The notes: generated by a model from the letters alone, not told the origin. Counted from the first letter of the stretch, positions 8,636 through 16,394 are shown. The stretch: 32,929 nucleotides of DNA from Methyloglobulus morosus KoM1 (GCF_000496735.2 NZ_AYLO01000026.1:1-32929); one strand, 5' to 3'. Translations and numbers: made by a program.

Positions 8636-8983
8636 TTAACCAAACTTAAATCCCACAAAAAAACCACCGACAGCACTAACGCCTTTGCTGGTGATTCGGG
8701 TTAGCCTATCGACCAGAAATCCACCCGACTCTTTTGCGCTTTCTGCTACGGTATTAGCGGCACTTTGCAACTGGGCATCGCTGATATCGATAACATGGTA
8801 ATACTCACCGACAAACATCAATACTATGGCTGCCCCCCCGATAAACAGGGCGACCTTGAGCATTTTTTTGGCAAAATAACCCACCGCTGCACCGATGAGA
8901 AAAGGCGCCCCGACACTACCCAGCAAAAAATCCGAGGAAAAAAGGTCTGTTTCTGATGTTGTTTTAATCGAAGTTTCATTCAT
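8636..8983 (-). CDS. FUN14-family small membrane protein
   Basis: A 115-residue protein. The segment LLGSVGAPFLIGAAVGYFAKKMLKVAL is glycine-rich with the GxxxGY..K pattern of the FUN14 family, and a second hydrophobic segment (FIGGAAIVLMFVGEYY) follows. The C terminus ends in GGFFVGFKFG, again typical of the family. Bacterial FUN14 proteins have no established function; eukaryotic members are mitochondrial outer-membrane proteins. The ATG at 8983 follows AAGGAG with the second purine run GGGAG adjacent, and was preferred to an in-frame start 75 bases upstream that adds only a basic, unrelated stretch. It appears monocistronic. Family assignment is by motif recall only. Confidence 0.7.
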   Translation of the reverse strand: MNETSIKTTSETDLFSSDFLLGSVGAPFLIGAAVGYFAKKMLKVALFIGGAAIVLMFVGEYYHVIDISDAQLQSAANTVAESAKESGGFLVDRLTRITSKGVSAVGGFFVGFKFG

Positions 8984-9105
8984 CTCCCAAATTCTCCTTG
9001 TGGGTCTTCTTGACGTTTTGCCGGATATTATCACACCAGTAAGGGTGCATAACAGCAAAGAAAACGGGATTGAATGAGAGGTATTAGGGAAGCGCCATGC
9101 TAAAG

Positions 9106-9138
9106 AAAAAAACGGGCACCATTTGTGCCCGTTTTTTT
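9106..9138 (-). terminator. Intrinsic terminator of the first smbP gene
   Basis: CGGGCAC (9113-9119) pairs with GTGCCCG (9125-9131) around CATTT, flanked by A7 and T7 runs. It works in both directions but lies 31 bases past the minus-strand smbP stop codon. It closely resembles the terminator of the second smbP gene. Confidence 0.88.
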
Positions 9139-9168
9139 CATCGTTGATACTTGATTGATACGTGGTAT

Positions 9169-9504
9169 TTACTTATCTGCCGCTTTTAGATGTTCCAAAG
9201 CAGTCTCTGCATAGGTTGTGGCGATGTCGGCATGATCCATTTTCCCGTGCTTAATAGCTTCTTCCAAATCGGTCACCGCGTTATCGGTATGCGATTTTGC
9301 AGTACCCTTAGCAACTAAAGCACCCGCCATTGCATGTTCTAACGCAGGTACCGCATGCTCCACTAACACCGAAGCATGACCCGCTTTGCCATGCTCAACT
9401 GCCGCAGTGGCATGTTCAATTGCCTGATCAAGATGCGGTTCGGCAAAAACACTCAAACTTAGCAACAATAAAGCACTTGCGTATACGGTTGTTAACTTTT
9501 TCAT
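9169..9504 (-). CDS. smbP: Small metal-binding protein SmbP (copy 1)
   Basis: A 111-residue periplasmic protein with signal peptide MKKLTTVYASALLLLSLSVFA, cleaved before EPHLDQ. The mature part is a repetitive alpha-helical sequence with His at regular helical spacing (AIEHATAAVEHGKAGHA, then VEHAVPALEHAMAG), about ten His in all. This is the pattern of SmbP from Nitrosomonas europaea, a four-helix periplasmic protein that binds copper and other divalent metals. The ribosome-binding site AAGGGGG lies just before the ATG. It has its own terminator and a long upstream region with a dyad and a box shared with copy 2. Metal buffering is the likely role. Confidence 0.87.
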   Translation of the reverse strand: MKKLTTVYASALLLLSLSVFAEPHLDQAIEHATAAVEHGKAGHASVLVEHAVPALEHAMAGALVAKGTAKSHTDNAVTDLEEAIKHGKMDHADIATTYAETALEHLKAADK

Positions 9505-9546
9505 AATTACCCCCTTACAATTGATGAATTTCCGCGTTGTCGACAG

Positions 9547-9584
9547 TTTAAGTATCGGCTCAGTTGTACCGTAGAGTACTTAAA
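9547..9584. promoter_or_regulatory. Inverted repeat upstream of smbP copy 1
   Basis: Arms TTTAAGTA and TACTTAAA are 8 bp each, with centres 30 bp apart (about three helical turns), 43-80 bases upstream of the start codon. A candidate regulator site; the regulator is unknown. Confidence 0.35.
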
Positions 9585-9594
9585 TTTTCACATT

Positions 9595-9613
9595 GGCACC
9601 AACACGGGCGTTA
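9595..9613 (-). promoter_or_regulatory. Conserved upstream box of smbP copy 1
   Basis: GGCACCAACACGGGCGTTA on plus matches the sequence at 10312-10330 in 16 of 19 positions and lies at nearly the same distance from its gene (91 versus 96 bases). It is either a shared promoter/operator or a relic of the duplication. Confidence 0.45.
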
Positions 9614-9848
9614 CGATTCTCATAAACATTGAATAAGCAACGCATAAGGCTCGCATTGCTACAAGTGTGACTTAAGTAATACTACTTTGTTCCCTGGAAA
9701 ATAAGAAATTATCAAAGGCTAATTGGATTTTCTTATTGAACGGACATCCACTCCGTTAAGCAAATTTGATAAGCGGTTGGAGTTTATCGAAAAGGGAGGA
9801 CAATATTTGATTCGCTGTGATAAGCCTCTGCGGGGCATCGTTACCCGT

Positions 9849-9880
9849 AAAAAAACGGGCGTTTTACCGCCCGTTTTTTT
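9849..9880 (-). terminator. Intrinsic terminator of the second smbP gene
   Basis: CGGGCG (9856-9861) pairs with CGCCCG (9868-9873) around TTTTAC, flanked by A7 and T7 runs. It lies a few bases beyond the minus-strand stop at 9888. Confidence 0.88.
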
Positions 9881-9887
9881 GATTCTA

Positions 9888-10181
9888 TTACTTCTTATTC
9901 GCGACTTTTAGGTGTTCCACTGCTGATTTTACTGATGCCGAGGCATCTTCAGCCTTTTTGTTTTTAGCTAAGTCAAGCGCAGTTTCTAATGCTTTTGTCG
10001 CTTCCTGCGCATGCGTCCTTGTTAGCCCTTTGGCTGTCAACGCACCGGCCATCGTATGCTCCAAAGCAGGAAGGGTGTGTTCGATTATCTTGGTCGAATC
10101 ACCTGCTTGGGCAGCGGCTGTTGCATGTTTAAGTGCTTCATCATAATGCGGGTTGGCAAAAGCATTCATGCCCAAAAACAA
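9888..10181 (-). CDS. SmbP-family protein (copy 2), start disrupted by a frameshift
   Basis: A paralogue of the gene at 9169: NPHYDEALKHATAAAQ, EHTLPALEHTMAGALTAKG and VEHLKVANKK align along its length. It keeps only about six His, so metal binding may be weaker. The in-frame region begins with a TTG at 10181 inside the hydrophobic core of a signal peptide. A much better start, ATG at 10216 with AGGGGT upstream, reads ATGAAAAAATAA and stops at once. One extra A in the A6 run would give a standard signal peptide beginning MKKIKLISASSLLFLG and ending MNAFA. The gene is therefore either broken, expressed by slippage, or affected by a sequencing error. Confidence 0.75.
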   Translation of the reverse strand: MFLGMNAFANPHYDEALKHATAAAQAGDSTKIIEHTLPALEHTMAGALTAKGLTRTHAQEATKALETALDLAKNKKAEDASASVKSAVEHLKVANKK

Positions 10182-10311
10182 TAAAGAACTTGCGGATATT
10201 AGTTTTATTTTTTCATAGTTACCCCTATCACATTAATGGATATCCGAGTAATACCTGTATTTGGGATAGGCCTGCATTAATTTTATTAGTTTAGAGGCTT
10301 CAACCTAAAAA

Positions 10312-10330
10312 GGCATCAACACGGACGCTA
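10312..10330 (-). promoter_or_regulatory. Conserved upstream box of smbP copy 2
   Basis: Matches 9595-9613 at 16 of 19 bases and lies 96 bases from the ATG at 10216. Similarity continues weakly for about 35 bases further upstream (ATTTCAT, ATTGAA, CAATG). Confidence 0.45.
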
Positions 10331-10484
10331 ACAAATTTCATGTCTATTGAAAGGCAATGTGTCTAAACCCTATTGCCGATAGCCAAGGTAAGGAAATATT
10401 GCTTTATCCTCTAACTCAACCGCGCATAATTTTAATTTTTTTTGCGAATGATGCAACTATTTTTCGACTGGATTTTAAGCTTAC

Positions 10485-10511
10485 TATCAAAGCGACGGCC
10501 TGTCTTTGATA
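10485..10511 (-). terminator. Hairpin downstream of the YjgR-type gene
   Basis: TATCAAAG (10485-10492) and CTTTGATA (10504-10511) form an 8-bp stem with an 11-base loop, 16 bases past the stop codon at 10527. There is no T tract, so termination is only possible, not shown. Confidence 0.35.
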
Positions 10512-10526
10512 CAAACCCTAAACCCA

Positions 10527-11990
10527 TTAACGCTTACCCATCAAAGATCCCATAATACCGCGTATAATTTGGTGACCTACTGTCGTGCCTATACTGCGCG
10601 CCGCACTCTTGATAAACGCTTCTGTGACGGTTTGGCGTTGACGTCCGCCCCCTACTGCCGCTTTTTTTTCTTGCTTGGCCTCTTGCTCTTCCAACTTTTC
10701 TTGCTGTTTTTGCTCGGTTTTTTTCTTGAGCATTTCGTATGCCGATTCGCGGTCAATCTCTACGTCATAGCGGCCATGAAAAGGTGAGCGCTTGAGGGTC
10801 TCTGCCCGAAGTTCTTCGCTTATTGGCCCAATTTGGGATTCTGGCGGACGTATTAGGATGCGTTCGACTTGCGCGGGGCTACCGTCTTTGTTCAATACGG
10901 ACACTAAGGCTTCACCGGTTTTTAATTCCTGTATGACGGTTTCGGTATTCATGTTGGGGTTAGCACGGAATGTCCCTGCAACGCTTTTGACGACCTGCTG
11001 GTCTTTGGGTGTATAAGCGCGTAAGGCATGTTGTATTTTTAGGCCTAATTGCCCCAGCACCGCTTCCGGCACGTCGAGCGGACTTTGGCTGATGAAGTAA
11101 ACGCCCACGCCTTTGGAACGGATTAAGCGGACGATTTGCTCGATTTTATCCAGCAAGGGCTTAGGCGCTTGGTCGAACAGAAGATGGGCTTCATCAAAGA
11201 ACAGGACTAATTTTGGACGATCCGCATCGCCGACTTCGGGCATGTTCTCAAACAATTCTGACAACAGCCACAACAGGAAAGTGGCATACAAGCGCGGCGA
11301 TTTGCTGACCAGATCAGTCGCATCAAGCACGCTAATCACGCCATTGCCGGAAAAATCCGTTTTGCAAAAATCTTCAATCTGGATGGCGGGTTCTCCAAAG
11401 AAATGTTCCGCGCCTTGCTCCTCTAATACCAACAATTGCCGCTGGATCGCCCCCAAGCTCGCAGCGGCAATATTGCCGTATTCCGTCTGCAATGCTTTGT
11501 CTTGATTACCGACCCACGTCAACAAGGCACGCAGGTCTTTCAAATCCAATAACAAGAGGCCGTTGTCGTCGGCAATCTTGAAACAACTGTAGAGTACGCC
11601 TGTTTGCGTATCATTCAGTTCCAGCAGGTTACTGAGCAGCAACGGCCCCATCCCTGAAATCGTGGTACGGACGGGATGCCCGGTTTTGGCAAAAATGTCC
11701 CAAAAAGCGGAAGGTAAGCCATGCGGTTCATAATCGCCAATACCAATCTGCTTTAGCCGCTCAGCGATTTTTTCGTTGGGCTTTCCTGCAGTCGTAATAC
11801 CGGACAAGTCGCCTTTAATGTCCGCCAGGAAAACTGGGACGCCAATTCTTGAAAACCCTTCGGCCAGAATCTGTAACGTGATGGTTTTGCCGGTGCCGGT
11901 AGCGCCGGAAATCATGCCGTGCCGATTGCCCATTGCGGCATCCATGCTTACCTTGATACCATTTTGGCCGCCAATCAATATTTCCTGCAT
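10527..11990 (-). CDS. YjgR-type (DUF853) HerA-like ATPase
   Basis: A 487-residue P-loop ATPase of the HerA/FtsK class. Walker A is GATGTGKT with Lys35, followed by VPVFLADIKGDLSG. Walker B is LVLFFDEAHLLF, and the sensor region reads VYFISQSPLDVPE. The C terminus has a K/E/Q-rich stretch (KKKTEQKQQEKLEEQEAKQE) and then the family's basic end, GTTVGHQIIRGIMGSLMGKR. The order and length match E. coli YjgR (about 500 residues), whose cellular role is not settled. The ATG at 11990 was chosen because MQEILIGGQNGIKV aligns with the family N terminus; upstream in-frame starts at 12026 and 12062 add an unrelated stretch. The ribosome-binding site is weak. It is divergent from the gene at 12242. Confidence 0.88.
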   Translation of the reverse strand: MQEILIGGQNGIKVSMDAAMGNRHGMISGATGTGKTITLQILAEGFSRIGVPVFLADIKGDLSGITTAGKPNEKIAERLKQIGIGDYEPHGLPSAFWDIFAKTGHPVRTTISGMGPLLLSNLLELNDTQTGVLYSCFKIADDNGLLLLDLKDLRALLTWVGNQDKALQTEYGNIAAASLGAIQRQLLVLEEQGAEHFFGEPAIQIEDFCKTDFSGNGVISVLDATDLVSKSPRLYATFLLWLLSELFENMPEVGDADRPKLVLFFDEAHLLFDQAPKPLLDKIEQIVRLIRSKGVGVYFISQSPLDVPEAVLGQLGLKIQHALRAYTPKDQQVVKSVAGTFRANPNMNTETVIQELKTGEALVSVLNKDGSPAQVERILIRPPESQIGPISEELRAETLKRSPFHGRYDVEIDRESAYEMLKKKTEQKQQEKLEEQEAKQEKKAAVGGGRQRQTVTEAFIKSAARSIGTTVGHQIIRGIMGSLMGKR

Positions 11991-12241
11991 ACCGTGCACA
12001 CTCGCTACATTTAAAACAGCCGGCATCGTAGCACAGCAAACTCTTGCAAGAAAGCGGCACATCCTCTATAACTATGTCGGACAAGAACATGAATGAGCTT
12101 TGCAAAACAGGCAAAGCGGATATGCTTGGGATATTGATTACCTGTAAATCTCTTAAACTACGTTATAGAGAACGGGCGATTAATCTCGATGGTATTCATA
12201 TCCGGCCCAACGGCCTGTTTTAAAATATTGAGGTATTTATC

Positions 12242-12541
12242 ATGACAACCATAGCAGACCCCATCATCGGTAGTTGGTACAAAGATTTAGAAAACAATCT
12301 GAAGTTTAAGATCGTCAACATAGAAGATGACAGCGATTCGATTGAAGTCCAGTACCTGAATGGCGACATAGGCGAGTACGACCACGAAAGCTGGTACGCC
12401 TCTACCTTCGATTATATTGAAGACCCGGAAGATTGGAGTGCCCCTTTCGATGAGATCGAGGGAGACGACTTGGGCTATACCGATACCGATGAGCATAGGC
12501 CGAATCTTGAAGATGTCGATATTGAAGATTATCTGGATTGA
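12242..12541 (+). CDS. Small acidic protein (DUF6763-like)
   Basis: A 99-residue, strongly acidic protein: DPIIGSWYKDLENNLKFKIV, then IEVQYLNGDIGEYD, PEDWSAPFDEIEGDDLGYTD and an acidic tail. The pattern (GxWY.DLE, then EDWS.PFD..E.DDLGYT) matches, from memory, small gammaproteobacterial proteins annotated DUF6763; no function is known. Good ribosome-binding site (GAGG, 8 bases before ATG). It is first in a run of four closely spaced plus-strand genes (gaps 13, 20 and 0 bases), so probably one operon with the ATPase, metA and the deaminase. It has no signal peptide and is likely cytoplasmic. Confidence 0.75.
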   Translation: MTTIADPIIGSWYKDLENNLKFKIVNIEDDSDSIEVQYLNGDIGEYDHESWYASTFDYIEDPEDWSAPFDEIEGDDLGYTDTDEHRPNLEDVDIEDYLD

Positions 12542-12554
12542 TTAGGAAAACATC

Positions 12555-13394
12555 ATGCGAATGAGTGCCAAGGAATTCTTGGATTGGCCGTCCAAACGGA
12601 TTACCTTGTTGGCAATGTCCGGCGCAGGCAAAACCACGTTGGCAAACAAGTTGCCCAAATCCAAATGGTTCCATTATTCCGGTGATTATCGGATTGGCAC
12701 CAAATACATGGACGAACCCATCCTCGACAACATCAAGCGCGAGGCGATGCAAGTGCCTTTCCTGCGTAACCTGTTGTTGACAGACTCCATCCATATCAGT
12801 AATAAGCTCACGGTGGACAATCTCGCTCCGGTATCCAGTTTCCTCGGCAAGCTCGGCAACCCTGAGCAAAATGGCTTGTCCTTGCAAGAATTCAAGCGCC
12901 GACAGAAACTGCATCACCAAGCCGAAGTGGCGGCAATGAAAGATGTGCCTGAGTTCATAGAAAAAGCTGAAGATATCTACGGTTACAAACACTTCATCAA
13001 TGACGCCGGTGGTAGCGTCTGCGAACTGGATAGCCAAGACGTATTAGATGCCTTGGCGCAGCACACGCTGATCATCTACATCAAGATACCGCCCACGCTC
13101 GAGCAAACCATTATCGAACGCGCAAAGTCCGACCCCAAACCGCTATATTATCGCGAGGCCTTCCTGGAAGAAAAGCTCGCAGAATTTATGGCATTAAAAA
13201 GCTATGCAACACCGACCCAAATTCCACCTGACGAATTCGTGACCTGGATATTCCCGGAGTTGTTCAAATCACGATTGCCGCGTTACCAAGCCATTGCCGA
13301 CCAATACGGTTACACGATTGATGCCAATGAGGCCGCCCAAGCCAGCAACGAAGATGATTTCATCCGGCTAGTTGCCAAAGCATTAAGCCACTAG
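12555..13394 (+). CDS. Orphan P-loop ATPase
   Basis: A 279-residue protein I cannot name. It has a relaxed P-loop AMSGAGKTT (Lys26), where the first glycine of GxxxxGK is Ala20, in the nucleotide-kinase-like context RITLLAMSGAGKTTLANKL. Further landmarks are WFHYSGDYRIGTKYMDEP (about 39-56), KHFINDAGGSVCELD and LIIYIKIPPTLEQTIIERA, which recall a kinase fold whose substrate or partner is unknown. Ribosome-binding site AGGA lies 7 bases before the ATG at 12555. It is sandwiched between the acidic protein and metA in a tight operon. Whether it phosphorylates a small molecule, an RNA end or a protein is open. Confidence 0.75.
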   Translation: MRMSAKEFLDWPSKRITLLAMSGAGKTTLANKLPKSKWFHYSGDYRIGTKYMDEPILDNIKREAMQVPFLRNLLLTDSIHISNKLTVDNLAPVSSFLGKLGNPEQNGLSLQEFKRRQKLHHQAEVAAMKDVPEFIEKAEDIYGYKHFINDAGGSVCELDSQDVLDALAQHTLIIYIKIPPTLEQTIIERAKSDPKPLYYREAFLEEKLAEFMALKSYATPTQIPPDEFVTWIFPELFKSRLPRYQAIADQYGYTIDANEAAQASNEDDFIRLVAKALSH

Positions 13395-13414
13395 TTGGTT
13401 ACCGACCGAACACC

Positions 13415-14479
13415 ATGCCTTTAGTTGCACACACAGACCTGCCGACCTTCCACCGCTTACGGGAAGAAGGCGAAGAAATATTAGACCCGATACGCGCCAG
13501 CAATCAAGACATTCGGGAAATGCACATCGGCCTACTTAACATGATGCCCGATGCCGCGCTTGAAGCAACGGAACGACAGTTTCTCCGACTGTTGGGTGCG
13601 TGTAACCAAATCGTGCAATTCCATGTTCATCTTTTTACCGTTGAGGGTTTGGCGCGGAGCGCTGAAACTCAAGCCCATATCGACAAGTATTATGAATCGT
13701 TTGAACAGATCAAACAGGATGGCCTGGACGGACTAATCATCAGCGGCGCCAATGTCGTCGGAGCAAAATTATCCGAGGAAGATTTTTGGCATCCCTTAAC
13801 TGAGGTGTTTTCGTGGGCGACACAACACGTGACTTCTGTGCTCTGCTCATGCCTTGCCACCCATGCCTTGATCGAATACAGTTATGGCATAAAACGCACC
13901 CCAATAGGCAAAAAACGCTGGGGGGTTTACGCACACAAAACCTTCAACCGGAAACATCCATTAGTAGCGGAAATCAATACGCGTTTTGATGTACCGCATT
14001 CCCGTTTCAATGAAATCTTTCAAAGCGACATGGAACTGCACGGCCTTAAAGTGTTGGTTGCCAGCAAAGAAGCGGGAGTCCATTTGGCTGTCAGCCCAGA
14101 CGGTTTCCGCACCGTGTTCTTCCAAGGCCACCCGGAATACGACGACATCAGCCTGCTAAAAGAATACAAGCGGGAAGTGATGCGGTTTTATCACGGAGAA
14201 TTGGGGGATTACCCGCCCTTTCCCGAGAATTATTTCAACCCCACTGTCCAGCAAGTATTTTTGGCTTACGAACAACAAGTTAGGCTTGCCAAACAAACTG
14301 GCTACCCACTTGACGAATTCCCGGAACATCTAGTCTTGGAACATATCGATAATACGTGGCGCGATACCGCAAAAGCGGTCTTCAATAATTGGTTAGGGAA
14401 AATCTATCAACTCACCAATCAAGACCGACGGTTACCGTTTATGGAATACGTTGACCCCAACAATCCCTTGGGCTTGTAA
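13415..14479 (+). CDS. metA: Homoserine O-acyltransferase, MetA family
   Basis: A 354-residue enzyme that acylates homoserine, the first committed step of methionine synthesis in the cytoplasm. It has the class I glutamine-amidotransferase-like fold of MetA. The expected catalytic triad is visible: Cys146 in VLCSCLATHA, and His239 and Glu241 in GHPEYD, equivalent to E. coli Cys142, His235 and Glu237. The N terminus carries the family motif LLNMMPDAALEATERQFLRLL. The acyl-selecting loop reads SGANVVGAK; the position that is Gly in succinyl- and Glu in acetyl-type enzymes is Val here by ungapped alignment, so succinyl versus acetyl cannot be called. No good ribosome-binding site precedes the ATG. 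Its stop codon abuts the deaminase start (TAAATG). Confidence 0.88.
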   Translation: MPLVAHTDLPTFHRLREEGEEILDPIRASNQDIREMHIGLLNMMPDAALEATERQFLRLLGACNQIVQFHVHLFTVEGLARSAETQAHIDKYYESFEQIKQDGLDGLIISGANVVGAKLSEEDFWHPLTEVFSWATQHVTSVLCSCLATHALIEYSYGIKRTPIGKKRWGVYAHKTFNRKHPLVAEINTRFDVPHSRFNEIFQSDMELHGLKVLVASKEAGVHLAVSPDGFRTVFFQGHPEYDDISLLKEYKREVMRFYHGELGDYPPFPENYFNPTVQQVFLAYEQQVRLAKQTGYPLDEFPEHLVLEHIDNTWRDTAKAVFNNWLGKIYQLTNQDRRLPFMEYVDPNNPLGL

Positions 14480-14947
14480 ATGCACGAAGCCTTTCTGCAA
14501 CAGGCATTGCAATTGGCGGAGGACAATGTCGATAGCGGAGACGGCGGGCCTTATGGCGCAGTCATAGTCAAAGATAACCGTGTGATTGCGGCCAGCGGCA
14601 ATCAGGTCACTAGCCGCATCGACCCAACTGCACATGCCGAGATTATGGCGATTAGGTCGGCATGCAAGCAGCTAAACAATTTCCGGTTGACGGGTTGCGT
14701 CCTTTACACGAGCTGCGAACCTTGTCCCATGTGTTTGGGGGCCATCTACTGGGCTAGGTTGGATACGGTATATTATGCCTGCAACCGTTTTGATGCCGCA
14801 GCCGCAAATTTTGACGACAGCTTTATCTATGATGAAATAAATCTGTTGCCCCAACACCGGCGTATTCCTATGCACCATATCAACTTGCCTGACGCACAAA
14901 AGCCTTTTGCCATTTGGAATCAAAAGGCAGACAAGATCCTGTACTGA
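14480..14947 (+). CDS. guaD: Guanine deaminase (cytidine deaminase-like fold)
   Basis: A 155-residue zinc deaminase. Zinc ligands and catalytic glutamate are intact: His52 and Glu54 in TAHAEIMAIR, Cys82 and Cys85 in CEPCPMC. The whole protein tracks Bacillus subtilis guanine deaminase (GGPYGAVIVKD, LYTSCEPCPMCLGAIYWAR, NFDDSFIYDEI), which turns guanine into xanthine. A tRNA adenosine deaminase (TadA) is less likely, because the C-terminal DDSFIYDEI segment is GuaD-like. The ATG follows directly on the metA stop with no spacer, implying coupling. Methionine and purine salvage genes side by side may simply share a promoter. Confidence 0.88.
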   Translation: MHEAFLQQALQLAEDNVDSGDGGPYGAVIVKDNRVIAASGNQVTSRIDPTAHAEIMAIRSACKQLNNFRLTGCVLYTSCEPCPMCLGAIYWARLDTVYYACNRFDAAAANFDDSFIYDEINLLPQHRRIPMHHINLPDAQKPFAIWNQKADKILY

Positions 14948-14991
14948 ACACAAAAACATCCGAGCCGCAGTTCCCAACCTAACATAAAATT

Positions 14992-16317
14992 GTGAGAAAC
15001 TCTTTTGAAAGCCTCATCTCGACCTTATCCGGTTGGGTGTGGGGACCACCCATGCTGACCCTATTGGTTGGTACCGGTTTGTATTTGACGATCTTACTGA
15101 AAGGCCTCCAATTTCGTGCTTTGCCCTTGGCTTTCAGGATAATTTTCCATAAAGATCACGGTGAGGATGGCGACATCAGCCATTTTGCCGCCCTGATGAC
15201 TGCCTTGGCCGCCACGGTGGGCATCGGCAATATTGTCGGTGTGGCGACGGCCATCTCGCTCGGCGGGCCGGGTGCCGTATTCTGGATGTGGATGACAGGA
15301 TTGGTTGGGATGGTGACGAAATATTCCGAAGCGGTGCTTGCCGTCAAATACCGCGAAAAAGGCGACCACGGCATGCGTGGCGGCCCCATGTACTATATCA
15401 GCAAGGGTGCGGGGTTGCCGTGGTTAGGTTGGTTGTTCGCCGTGTTCACTGCCCTGGCAACCTTTGGTATTGGCAACATGACCCAAGCCAATGCCACCGC
15501 GAAAATATTCGAATCCATCTTCCACATCCCCACTTGGATCACGGGTGTGGTGTTGATGGTGCTGACCGCATTGGTTATCCTAGGCGGCATCCGCTCCATC
15601 GGCAAATTCACCTCGTTCCTGGTGCCGTTCATGATTGTAGGTTATGTGGGATCGGCCCTAATAGTACTCGGCTTAAATATATCCGAGATCCCCGATGCTT
15701 TCGCGCTCATCTTTCAACATGCGTTTTCACCCATTGCCGCGTCGGGCGGTTTTGCGGGTGCGACGATTGCTTCCGCCATGCGTTTTGGGATCGCCCGTGG
15801 CGTGTTTTCCAATGAGTCTGGGCTAGGTTCTGCACCCATTGCAGCGGCAGCGGCGCGTACCTATGATCCGGTCAGGCAAGCGCTGGTGAGCATGACCCAA
15901 ACGTTTATTGATACGCTGGTCGTCTGCACGATGACCGCCTTGGTTATCCTGACGGCAACACCGTGGACACAAGGCATTAGCCCAGGCCAACTCACCAGCG
16001 CCAGCTTCGGTGAAACATTGGGCGTTACGGGCGAAATTATCGTTGCCGTAGCCACCGCGTTATTTGCTTATTCAACGCTTATCGGTTGGAATTATTATGG
16101 CGAAAAGGCAATTGAATACCTGTTAGGGTCGCGCTCTATCCGCATTTACCGAATATTTTTTATTGCGGCAGTGGTGGTTGGTGCGATGCTAAACCTGGAA
16201 TTGGTCTGGAATATTTCCGACCTGATGAACGGTATGATGGCCTTGCCAAACCTTATCGGGCTGTTATTGCTGTCCAAGGTCGTCAAGGAAGAGACGGAAC
16301 GCTATTTTAAGGCTTAA
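14992..16317 (+). CDS. AGCS-family sodium:alanine/glycine symporter
   Basis: A 441-residue integral membrane transporter. It has the AGCS signatures: VWGPPMLTLLVGTGLYLT at the N terminus, TALAATVGIGNIVGVATAI (about 69-87), GGPGAVFWMWMTGLVGM and RGGPMYYI. Later come FSNESGLGSAPIAAAAARTYDPV and GWNYYGEKA. About ten to eleven membrane spans are expected. Members import alanine or glycine with sodium or protons; the substrate cannot be read from sequence here. The start is a GTG at 14992 without a clear ribosome-binding site; the first internal ATG would remove the conserved N-terminal segment. It lies 44 bases after the deaminase, so could be co-transcribed. Confidence 0.92.
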   Translation: MRNSFESLISTLSGWVWGPPMLTLLVGTGLYLTILLKGLQFRALPLAFRIIFHKDHGEDGDISHFAALMTALAATVGIGNIVGVATAISLGGPGAVFWMWMTGLVGMVTKYSEAVLAVKYREKGDHGMRGGPMYYISKGAGLPWLGWLFAVFTALATFGIGNMTQANATAKIFESIFHIPTWITGVVLMVLTALVILGGIRSIGKFTSFLVPFMIVGYVGSALIVLGLNISEIPDAFALIFQHAFSPIAASGGFAGATIASAMRFGIARGVFSNESGLGSAPIAAAAARTYDPVRQALVSMTQTFIDTLVVCTMTALVILTATPWTQGISPGQLTSASFGETLGVTGEIIVAVATALFAYSTLIGWNYYGEKAIEYLLGSRSIRIYRIFFIAAVVVGAMLNLELVWNISDLMNGMMALPNLIGLLLLSKVVKEETERYFKA

Positions 16318-16394
16318 GGGTCTAAACTAATACTGTCGGTATTTACAGCATTTCAAATCACGTTACTTGTCATGCCATCCTTGGCTTCTGTTGA

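Larger units (their letters stand above)
9505..9887. other. 383-base gap: upstream region of smbP copy 1 and terminator of copy 2
   Basis: No convincing gene. It contains an 8-bp dyad TTTAAGTA (9547-9554) / TACTTAAA (9577-9584), a further TTAAGTA at 9672, and the box GGCACCAACACGGGCGTTA (9595-9613) that recurs upstream of copy 2. The copy 2 terminator lies at its right end. A 62-codon plus-strand reading frame here runs through that terminator and lacks a ribosome-binding site. Confidence 0.6.
10217..10526. other. 310-base gap: upstream region of smbP copy 2 and 3' end of the YjgR-type gene
   Basis: No gene seen. It holds the box GGCATCAACACGGACGCTA at 10312-10330, shared with smbP copy 1, and a hairpin at 10485-10511. 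Confidence 0.6.

Noticed and set aside
8456-8704. Plus-strand frame of 82 codons upstream of clpB
   Set aside because: It crosses the 13-bp inverted repeat and the 3' end of the minus-strand FUN14-family gene, with no ribosome-binding site or family resemblance.
9723-9911. Plus-strand frame of 62 codons between the smbP genes
   Set aside because: It starts at a TTG with no ribosome-binding site, reads through the smbP copy 2 terminator and ends inside the smbP coding region; its C terminus is just the translated hairpin.
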